Positions 1 to 5,044 of a stretch of DNA of 9,812 nt are shown in pieces. The notes below the pieces were generated by a model. The model searched no databases. It saw nothing but the letters and a program-made list of their open reading frames with translations, and was not told where the DNA came from. The stretch is from positions 1 to 9,812 of the forward strand of contig JAHJRZ010000021.1 of assembly GCA_018830605.1 (NCBI GenBank). The letters are read 5' to 3'. A program made the position numbers and the translations under genes. Numbering within the stretch: position 1 is the stretch's first letter; each line of letters begins with the position of its first letter. The DNA comes from Patescibacteria group bacterium (GTDB taxonomy: Bacteria > Patescibacteriota > UBA1384 > JAHJRZ01).

Positions 1-90
1 AGATGCGAATCCGATGCGAATAGCAATGCTAATAAATGCGAATAATTAGCATAAATTCGCATCGTAATTAGCATGGAGATTAGCATTAAA
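1..90. repeat. Inverted array of ATGCGAAT/ATTAGCAT-type short units
   Basis: This non-coding stretch is made of short units spaced 10-12 bp apart. ATGC-containing units (ATGCGAAT or ATGCTAAT) begin at 3, 14, 26 and 36. Units in the opposite orientation, with GCAT at 49-52, 59-62, 71-74 and 83-86 (TTAGCAT or TTCGCAT), follow. The two halves are imperfect reverse complements and could fold into a long weak hairpin. The array starts at or before the window edge, so its left limit is unknown. It ends about 12 nt before the first start codon. I see no ORF in it. Confidence 0.75.
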
Positions 91-98
91 CATTATCA

Positions 99-854
99 AT
101 GGATAAACCAATTAGAGCTGTTATCTTGGCCGCGGGCAAAGGTTTAAGAATGCCGGATTATGACTTACCCAAAGTCTTATATCCCATTGGCGGTAGGCCG
201 ATGATTAAGTATCTCTTAAAAACATTTGAAAAGATTGGCATCTTTTCTCCGATTATTGTCGTCGGCTATAAAAAAGAATTAGTGATGAAAGAATTGGGCA
301 AGGATTATGAATATGCTGTTCAAGACGAGCAATTAGGGACAGCTCACGCTGTCCTTTCGGCCAAAGACGCACTTGCTTCTCATTCAGGATTAACTTTTAT
401 CGCTTATGGCGATATGCCTTTTTGGTCAACAAAAACTTTAGAAGGAATGATAGAACTTAAGACTCAAACCGGAGTGGTGCTGGTTATTGCCTCAGCCGAG
501 GTCGGACCTGATTACGCTTACGGTCGAATTATCCGCGACAAAGACAAGAGAGTAATGGAAGTGGTTGAGGAAAAAGACTGCACTAAAGAACAATTGAAGA
601 TTAAAGAGACGAACGGCGGGCTGTATTTGGTTGATAATACTTGGCTTTTTGAAGCTTTGCAAAAAATTGGAACTCAAAACGCTAAAAATGAATATTATTT
701 GCCGGATTTAGTGGCAATTGCGGTTTCAGAAGAAAGAGGGGTTGAGACTTATAAAGTTGAAAATCCCAAAGAAGCAATCGGGGTCAATGACGAAAAAAAT
801 ATCAAGGCGGCCGAGGATGCGCTGGCTGAATTTGGATTGAACTCTAATGATTGA
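99..854 (+). CDS. glmU: GlmU-type uridylyltransferase, N-terminal domain only
   Basis: A sugar-phosphate nucleotidyltransferase of 251 residues, most like the N-terminal pyrophosphorylase domain of GlmU, which makes UDP-GlcNAc from UTP and GlcNAc-1-phosphate in the cytoplasm. Visible motifs are the nucleotide loop LAAGKGLRM (residues 10-18) with the following PK at 24-25, QDEQLGTAHAV (75-85), YGDMP with the presumed metal ligand D104, EEKDCTKEQ (157-165), the TNGG sugar-contact motif at 171-174, EYYLPDLVAIA (198-208) and GVN at 228-230, where N230 matches the second metal ligand. The usual Thr after GKG is Leu here. The left-handed beta-helix acetyltransferase half of GlmU (about 200 residues) is absent, and the ORF closes with TGA, so this is a standalone domain and not a visible frameshift. 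No Shine-Dalgarno precedes the ATG. A nucleotidyltransferase for another sugar is possible, but the GlmU-specific motifs make that less likely. Confidence 0.82.
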   Translation: MDKPIRAVILAAGKGLRMPDYDLPKVLYPIGGRPMIKYLLKTFEKIGIFSPIIVVGYKKELVMKELGKDYEYAVQDEQLGTAHAVLSAKDALASHSGLTFIAYGDMPFWSTKTLEGMIELKTQTGVVLVIASAEVGPDYAYGRIIRDKDKRVMEVVEEKDCTKEQLKIKETNGGLYLVDNTWLFEALQKIGTQNAKNEYYLPDLVAIAVSEERGVETYKVENPKEAIGVNDEKNIKAAEDALAEFGLNSND

Positions 855-855
855 T

Positions 856-911
856 TTTTAATATTTTAGTTGTATTTTTTAGATTTTAGATTTTAAATTT
901 AAAATTGAAAT
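856..911. repeat. T-rich heptamer array abutting the recO start codon
   Basis: The glmU-recO spacer reads as eight contiguous 7-bp units, among them ATTTTAG (863-869), TTTTAGA twice (877-890), TTTTAAA (891-897), TTTAAAA (898-904) and TTGAAAT (905-911), with the recO ATG next. Read in the same register, it matches the right half of the 14-unit element before mraY (8443-8540), including the shared run TTTTAAA, TTTAAAA, TTGAA. It also shares an 11-bp stretch, ATTTTAGTTGT, with the murF spacer. A TAAAAT hexamer (900-905) lies 6 nt before the ATG and could be a -10 element, but no good -35 is visible. Confidence 0.75.
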
Positions 912-1664
912 ATGCGCAATTACAAGACCAAAGCCATTATTATCAAACAATTTGAGGTTGGCGAGGCGGACAGAATTATTTCTGTTTTTAGCCGTGATTT
1001 TGGATTAATTACTCTTAAAGCGCGCGGCGTTAGAAAAATCCTGGCTAAACTCAAAGGCCATTTGGAGCTTCTATCTTGCACTCAACTTGAGATACACAAG
1101 AGCAGATCTTCACTTGATACGATTATTGGTGCAGAAGCGATCAACCCCTTTAAAAAAATCCGCCAAAATCTGCGCTCTACCTCGCGCCTTTATTTAGTCT
1201 TGGAATTTTTGAATAAAATCCTGCCCGAAGGCGAGAGCCATCCTAAAATTTTTGATCGCCTGCTTTATCTTCTTAAAAGTTTGGACAAGAATAAAAATAA
1301 AGAGAGGCGGATCATCGTTATTACTTACTTCTGTCTTCAGGTTTTGCGCGAGCTTGGTTATTATCCCCATTTTCGTGAGTGTATAAAATGCCAAAAAGAT
1401 CTTAAGAGGGGCAGTAATTTCTTTGATTTTTATGGAGCGGGCACGGTCTGTCGAGATTGCGGCGAGAGAGGAGCTTTTATCTCGGTTTCTGACCAGGCAA
1501 TTGTTTTTCTGCGCTTTTTAATTGAAAATAAAAATATTTCTTTGCAAAAAATTAAGATCTCGCCTAAAGTTTCTTTTGAAGCTTATGCTTTGGTTGAGCG
1601 TTATCTTGAGACGACTATAGATTCAGAATTAAAGAGCAAAAAATTCGTTAAATTGATTGATTAA
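912..1664 (+). CDS. recO: DNA repair protein RecO
   Basis: RecO is the recombination mediator that helps RecR (and RecF) load RecA onto SSB-coated single-stranded DNA and anneals strands. The 250-residue length is normal for the family. The N-terminal OB-fold region carries the typical YKTKAIIIKQFEVGEADRII start (residues 4-23) and the GLITLKARGVRK stretch (31-42). The helical middle ends in ELGYYPHFRECIKC. A four-cysteine zinc site is intact, with C157 and C160 in CIKC and C180 and C183 in CRDC. The gene lies 57 nt after glmU and 4 nt before the preferred alr start, so it probably opens a recO-alr-glyS transcription unit. No Shine-Dalgarno precedes the ATG, because the heptamer array runs right up to it. 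Overall sequence conservation is modest, as usual for RecO, but domain order and cysteines agree. Confidence 0.88.
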   Translation: MRNYKTKAIIIKQFEVGEADRIISVFSRDFGLITLKARGVRKILAKLKGHLELLSCTQLEIHKSRSSLDTIIGAEAINPFKKIRQNLRSTSRLYLVLEFLNKILPEGESHPKIFDRLLYLLKSLDKNKNKERRIIVITYFCLQVLRELGYYPHFRECIKCQKDLKRGSNFFDFYGAGTVCRDCGERGAFISVSDQAIVFLRFLIENKNISLQKIKISPKVSFEAYALVERYLETTIDSELKSKKFVKLID

Positions 1665-1668
1665 TATC

Positions 1669-2838
1669 ATGTTAACTTGGGTAGAAATTGATTTAGGGGC
1701 AATCAGAAATAACATCAAACGAATTAAAAAATACATCGGACCAAATGTTGGTTTGGCGGCGGTGATAAAATCGAATGCTTATGGCCATGGATTGGTTGAG
1801 GTGGCGGAAGTTGCTGTCAATGAAGGGACCGAATTTCTCTGTGTTGACAATATTTATGAAGCCAAATTAATTTCAAATTCTAAATCCAAAATCCTAAATC
1901 CTAAACAAACTCAAAATCCAAAAATCAGAAAACCAAAAATCTTAATACTCGGCGGCGTTGAAAGTGAGGATTTGCTCTGGGTGATTAAAAATAATATCCG
2001 TTTTGGAATTTTTAATCCTGAATTTACCAATAAAATCGAACGATCGTCGCAAAACGCTGGGGTTAGGGCGAAAGTACATATCAAGATTGATACTGGCATG
2101 CATCGGCTGGGAATTGATGCGGGTGATGCGGTCGAAGTAATAACTAAAATTAATAATAACCATAAAAATATTGAAATAGAAGGTTTGTGGTCACATTTTG
2201 CTGACAGCGGTAGCCGTGAAAATAAAAAATACACTTTAGAACAAATAAAAAAATTTTCAAATATTATTGATGGGCTTGAAAAAGAGGGGATTGAGATAAA
2301 ATATAAACATCTCTGTAATTCATCGGGGACGATTGCCTTTCCCGAGGCTCATTTTGATTTAGTTCGTTCGGGAATTATTATTTACGGCATTTTCCCTTCA
2401 GATTTTGTCAAAAAGAAATATCAAAGACGATTAAGAATTAAGCCAGCTCTGACTTTCAAAACAAGAATTGTTGCTTTAAGGAATTTGTCAAAGGGAGAGA
2501 GAATTGGTTATGGATTGACTCACCGTTTGAAGTCGGATTCCAGGATTGCGATTCTTCCGGCAGGTTATAAAGATGGCTATGGAAGAAATTTATCAAATAA
2601 AGGTGAAGTGGTAATTAAAAATAAAAGATGTCCGGTCGTGGGCAGGATTTGTATGCGCATGATGATGGTCGATGTAAGTTCTGTGCCAGGGGTTAAATTA
2701 GATGAGGAAGCGGTTTTGCTTGGAGGCGATGACCATGCTAAAATAGAAGCAGATGAGGTGGCGGAAAAGATGGATACCATTTCCTATGAAGTAGTGGCGA
2801 GAATTGCTGAAAGCGTGCCGCGAATATATAAAAATTGA
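1669..2838 (+). CDS. alr: Alanine racemase
   Basis: A PLP-dependent fold-type III racemase converting L-alanine to D-alanine for peptidoglycan. The ATG at 1669 is chosen because it gives the standard family start MLTWVEIDLGAIRNNI and sits 4 nt after the recO stop. An in-frame TTG at 1657 would overlap recO. The protein has 389 residues in this numbering. The PLP lysine is K34 in IKSNAYGHG. Other family motifs are TGMHRLG (142-148), HLCNSSGTI (214-222), RSGIIIYG (233-240), the catalytic tyrosine Y281 in IGYGLTH, PAGYKDGYGR (297-306) and GRIC (325-328). Two oddities stand out. The usual CMDQ reads CMRM (328-331). Residues about 69-88 are an A-rich low-complexity insert encoded by heptamer repeats. 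The gene ends in TGA, 8 nt before the preferred glyS start. Confidence 0.92.
   Translation: MLTWVEIDLGAIRNNIKRIKKYIGPNVGLAAVIKSNAYGHGLVEVAEVAVNEGTEFLCVDNIYEAKLISNSKSKILNPKQTQNPKIRKPKILILGGVESEDLLWVIKNNIRFGIFNPEFTNKIERSSQNAGVRAKVHIKIDTGMHRLGIDAGDAVEVITKINNNHKNIEIEGLWSHFADSGSRENKKYTLEQIKKFSNIIDGLEKEGIEIKYKHLCNSSGTIAFPEAHFDLVRSGIIIYGIFPSDFVKKKYQRRLRIKPALTFKTRIVALRNLSKGERIGYGLTHRLKSDSRIAILPAGYKDGYGRNLSNKGEVVIKNKRCPVVGRICMRMMMVDVSSVPGVKLDEEAVLLGGDDHAKIEADEVAEKMDTISYEVVARIAESVPRIYKN
1875..1926. repeat. A-rich heptamer array inside alr
   Basis: Five contiguous 7-bp units, AAATTCT, AAATCCA, AAATCCT, AAATCCT and AAACAAA (1875-1909), are followed by related A-rich sequence with AAAATCC (1913-1919) and AAAAATC (1920-1926). 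The style matches the A-rich half of the intergenic heptamer elements, but here it is translated in frame as Asn/Lys/Pro/Gln-rich sequence (residues about 69-88 of Alr). It falls in the variable stretch between the EAxxL helix and the PILxLGG strand. Confidence 0.7.
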
Positions 2839-2846
2839 ATTTATTT

Positions 2847-4235
2847 ATGGTAGAAGAAAACGAAGACAGAATGCAGAAAATTGTTGCTTGGGCAAAGCGC
2901 CGGGCGTTTGTTTATCAATCAGCCGAAATTTACGGTGGTACGGGTGGGATTTATGATTTTGGACCTTATGGCGTTGAGTTAAAAAGAAATTTGCGCGAGT
3001 TTTTTTGGCAGCGTTTTGTTAAATCACGTGATGATATCGTGGGTTTAGATTCGGGAATTATTATGAAAGAGGCGGTCTGGCAGGCGTCAGGACATATTGG
3101 GCCAGGGTTTGCAGATCCTCTCTCGGAATGTAAAAAATGCCATCGGCGATTTCGGGCGGACGAAATCGCCAGCACCCAGCACCCAGCACCCAGCACCCAG
3201 CTGGAAGCTGGCAGCCGAAAGCTGATAGCTGGATATAAATGCCCAAACTGCGGCGGGGAGCTGACGGCGCCAAGGATGTTTAATATTTTAGTTAAGACGT
3301 ATCTTGGACCGGCAGAGGATACCTCGTCAGTCGCTTATCTACGCGGCGAAACAGCCCAGGGAATGTTTGTTAATTTTAAAACTATTTTAGAGACAACCAG
3401 GGTTAAAATTCCTTTTGGCATTGCTCAAGTTGGAAAAGCGTTCCGCAACGAGATTACTCCCGGTAATTTTATTTTCCGCACTCGCGAGTTTGAGCAGGGA
3501 GAGATTGAGTGGTTTATAGACCCCGAAGACAAAAAGAAATCACCTGATTTTTGGTTTGAGACTTGGGCGAATGAGTGGATGCAGTTTTTTATTGACTTAG
3601 GTCTTGATAAGAAAAATTTGAAATTCAGGCCCCATAAAAAAGAGGAATTGGCTCATTATTCTAAGGCGACGACTGATGTGGAGTATAATTTTCCTTTTGG
3701 CTGGGATGAGCTGGCCGGCATTGCCAACCGTACTGATTTTGATTTAACTAACCACGAAAAGAAATCGGGTAAGGATATGAAATACTTTGATGAAGCGTCA
3801 AAAAGAAAATACATCCCTTATGTAATTGAACCGACCATGGGAATCGACCGAACAATTTTAGCTCTGATGTGCGATGGTTATACAGAAGAAAAAGTGAAAA
3901 ATGAGACAAGGGTCGTCTTTAAGATTAATTCTACGCTCGCCCCAGTCAAAGCTGCCATTCTGCCTTTAGTCAAAGATAAAAAATTAATTAAGATAGCCCA
4001 AAAATTATATAAAGAAATAAAAGAAGCAGGCGTGGTAGTCGAGTATGATGAATCTGGGACGATCGGCCGCAGATATCGCCGTCAAGATGAGATCGGCACT
4101 CCTTGGTGTGTGACCCTCGATTTTGACTCTCTTAAAGACAAAAAAGCAACGATCCGCGATCGGGATACTTTAAAACAGGAGAGAGTCAAGATTGCTGAAA
4201 TAAAAGATTGGTTGGTTGATGAATTAAAATGTTAA
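2847..4235 (+). CDS. glyS: Glycyl-tRNA synthetase, homodimeric class IIa type
   Basis: Charges tRNA-Gly with glycine. The sequence is the single-chain alpha2-type GlyRS (often called glyQS), not the separate alpha/beta pair. The ATG at 2847 is preferred over an in-frame TTG at 2835, which overlaps the alr stop; this gives 462 residues. Visible landmarks are FVYQSAEIYGGTGGIYDFGP near the N-terminus, a CxxC pair (C95, C98) and a second CxxC pair (C132, C135) likely binding zinc, RGETAQGMF (166-174), motif 2 FRNEITPGNF (199-208), FGWDELAGIANRTDFDL (284-300), motif 3 IEPTMGIDRT (327-336), and the C-terminal anticodon-binding domain with GTIGRRYRRQDEIGTPW (404-420). The linker between the two CxxC pairs (residues 109-129) is entirely encoded by nine 7-bp repeats. 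The gene probably closes the recO-alr-glyS unit; a terminator-like hairpin follows. Confidence 0.95.
   Translation: MVEENEDRMQKIVAWAKRRAFVYQSAEIYGGTGGIYDFGPYGVELKRNLREFFWQRFVKSRDDIVGLDSGIIMKEAVWQASGHIGPGFADPLSECKKCHRRFRADEIASTQHPAPSTQLEAGSRKLIAGYKCPNCGGELTAPRMFNILVKTYLGPAEDTSSVAYLRGETAQGMFVNFKTILETTRVKIPFGIAQVGKAFRNEITPGNFIFRTREFEQGEIEWFIDPEDKKKSPDFWFETWANEWMQFFIDLGLDKKNLKFRPHKKEELAHYSKATTDVEYNFPFGWDELAGIANRTDFDLTNHEKKSGKDMKYFDEASKRKYIPYVIEPTMGIDRTILALMCDGYTEEKVKNETRVVFKINSTLAPVKAAILPLVKDKKLIKIAQKLYKEIKEAGVVVEYDESGTIGRRYRRQDEIGTPWCVTLDFDSLKDKKATIRDRDTLKQERVKIAEIKDWLVDELKC
3171..3233. repeat. Nine-unit heptamer array (AGCNNNN) inside glyS
   Basis: Nine contiguous 7-bp units fill 63 bp. Four identical AGCACCC units (3171-3198) are followed by AGCTGGA, AGCTGGC, AGCCGAA, AGCTGAT and AGCTGGA (3199-3233). 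Because 63 is divisible by three, the array keeps the reading frame and encodes 21 residues (109-129) between the two CxxC pairs of GlyRS. It is distinctly GC-richer than the surrounding gene. The junction at 3197-3204 contains the palindrome CCAGCTGG. Confidence 0.9.
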
Positions 4236-4382
4236 TATCAAATATCAAATAAAAAATATCAAATAATTAATATTGAATTTTTCCCCATCGTTTTCGTCCG
4301 ATCGAGCGAAAATAGTGGGGATTTTATTTTGGATTTGTAATTTTGAATTTGTTTGATATTTGTGATTTGTTATTTGTTATTT
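4234..4382. repeat. Heptamer arrays in opposite orientations flanking a hairpin (glyS-mraZ spacer)
   Basis: Left arm: seven contiguous A-rich 7-bp units from 4234 to 4282 (AATATCA three times, plus AATAAAA, AATAATT, AATATTG, AATTTTT). The first unit uses the AA of the glyS stop codon. Right arm: T-rich units from 4324 to 4382, including GGATTTG, GAATTTG, TTTGATA, TTTGTGA and TTTGTTA twice, with one 4-bp phase slip near 4351. The arms are imperfect reverse complements (for example CAAATATCAAA on the reverse strand against AATATCAAAT on the left). A GC-containing hairpin (4283-4320) lies between them. No ORF is present. Confidence 0.78.
4283..4330 (+). terminator. Hairpin after glyS, probable terminator
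   Basis: CCCCA (4283-4287) pairs with TGGGG (4316-4320), and TTTTCG (4291-4296) pairs with CGAAAA (4307-4312). They are separated by a 3x3 internal mismatch (TCG against TAG), and the loop is 4297-4306. The tail is ATTTTATTTT (4321-4330), a T-rich but interrupted tract. It sits between the glyS block and the mraZ promoter region, where a terminator is expected. The inner part is close to a full dyad centred on CGATCG, so a protein-binding role is an alternative. Confidence 0.6.
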
Positions 4383-4392
4383 CCCCACATAG

Positions 4393-4438
4393 TGGGGCTC
4401 TGTGGATAAATGTGGGGATAACAGGTAAGATTTTGGGG
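4393..4438 (+). promoter_or_regulatory. Period-10 TGGGN boxes, probable MraZ operator
   Basis: TGGGG (4393-4397), TGGAT (4403-4407) and TGGGG (4413-4417) are spaced exactly 10 bp apart, that is, 5-nt boxes with 5-nt gaps. A degenerate AGGTA (4423-4427) follows in phase, and a further TGGGG lies at 4434-4438, one base out of phase. MraZ of Escherichia coli is known to bind TGGGN direct repeats separated by 5 nt upstream of its own operon. The same layout just before mraZ therefore points to autoregulation. The first box is also the right arm of the perfect hairpin CCCCAC-ATA-GTGGGG (4383-4397). The array ends directly before the presumed -35 element. Confidence 0.75.
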
Positions 4439-4441
4439 GTA

Positions 4442-4476
4442 TTTACATTTACAATTTTAAATGTAAAATATTAAAT
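4442..4476 (+). promoter_or_regulatory. Predicted mraZ promoter within a 9-bp inverted repeat
   Basis: Two overlapping readings fit a sigma-70 type promoter. TTTACA (4442-4447), 16 nt and TAAAAT (4464-4469) is the better match. TTTACA (4448-4453), 17 nt and TTAAAT (4471-4476) is weaker. They predict transcription starts about 0-8 nt before the ATG at 4484, so the mRNA would have almost no leader if that start is used. The region contains a perfect 9-bp inverted repeat, TTTACATTT (4442-4450) and AAATGTAAA (4459-4467), which could be an operator overlapping both promoter elements. Confidence 0.55.
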
Positions 4477-4483
4477 ATAAAAG

Positions 4484-5014
4484 ATGAACGAAGAAATCAA
4501 AGAAAATCAGGTAAAAGAGGGGATTGAAGCGCATCAGAAGCTTAAGCAGGGATGGAGTAATTTTGCAGAAAAAAGAGATGTGATTTTTTTGGGCGAGTAC
4601 CGGCACAAGATTGACGCCAAAGGGAGATTAGCCCTGCCAATTAAATTTCGGGAAGAGTTTAAAGAAGGTGTGGTAATTACGCGTGGCCTGGAGAATTGCC
4701 TTTTTGTTTATTCTAAAAATGATTGGCAGGCTTTGGCAGAAAAAATTTCTAAACTTCCTTTATCACAGTCAAACGCCAGGGCCTACAGCCGGTTTTTGCT
4801 CGCCGGCGCAGTTGATGGGGAACTTGATAAGCAGGGCAGAATAATTATGCCTTTGTACTTGCGCCAATTCGCCGGCTTAAAAAACAAAGTGGTAATTACT
4901 GGGATTTATAATCGTCTGGAAATCTGGTCGCGAGGCCGATGGGGAAGATATAAGAAAAATGCCGAGGAAAACAATTCAGAGATTGCCGAAAAATTATCAG
5001 ATTTAGGAATATAA
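4484..5014 (+). CDS. mraZ: MraZ transcriptional regulator of the dcw cluster
   Basis: MraZ is an AbrB/SpoVT-fold DNA-binding protein that forms rings and regulates the division and cell-wall cluster. The core matches well: FLGEYRHKIDAKGRLALP (residues 35-52) with the first DxxGR motif at 44-48, and the second repeat AVDGELDKQGRIIMPLYLR with DKQGR at 115-119. The ORF from the ATG at 4484 gives 176 residues, with about 32 charged residues before the usual family start (typically M-FLGEY). A GTG at 4580 with AAAGAG just before it would give a normal-length protein beginning (M)IFLGEY. The upstream ATG fits the promoter position but has no Shine-Dalgarno, so the start is unsettled. The gene opens the cluster, downstream of TGGGN boxes likely bound by its own product. 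Confidence 0.9.
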   Translation: MNEEIKENQVKEGIEAHQKLKQGWSNFAEKRDVIFLGEYRHKIDAKGRLALPIKFREEFKEGVVITRGLENCLFVYSKNDWQALAEKISKLPLSQSNARAYSRFLLAGAVDGELDKQGRIIMPLYLRQFAGLKNKVVITGIYNRLEIWSRGRWGRYKKNAEENNSEIAEKLSDLGI

Positions 5015-5030
5015 AAATTCGAATGCAAAG

Positions 5031-5036
5031 AGGAGG
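5031..5036 (+). promoter_or_regulatory. Strong Shine-Dalgarno for the ftsL-like gene
   Basis: AGGAGG lies 8 nt before the ATG at 5045 and fixes that start. It shows that the organism uses canonical anti-Shine-Dalgarno pairing, although the first four genes and murF and mraY have no such site. Confidence 0.85.
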
Positions 5037-5044
5037 GCATTTGA

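Noticed and set aside
1..90. CRISPR-like repeat array
   Set aside because: Units are only about 8 bp with 2-5 bp between them and half are inverted; there are no spacers of CRISPR length and no cas genes nearby.
1657..1668. TTG start for alr overlapping recO
   Set aside because: The ATG at 1669 gives the family-typical N-terminus; the four extra residues have no support.
1911..2234. 107-residue minus-strand ORF inside alr
   Set aside because: It is opposite a conserved coding region with intact alr motifs, and its sequence is a low-complexity mirror of the A-rich insert.
2835..2846. TTG start for glyS overlapping the alr stop
   Set aside because: An ATG at 2847 is available four codons later, in a non-overlapping position; the extra residues are not family-like.
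4383..4421. Replication origin at the mraZ upstream region
   Set aside because: There is only one perfect DnaA box and one near copy, with no dnaA, dnaN or rpmH nearby; the AT-rich sequence is explained by the heptamer repeats.
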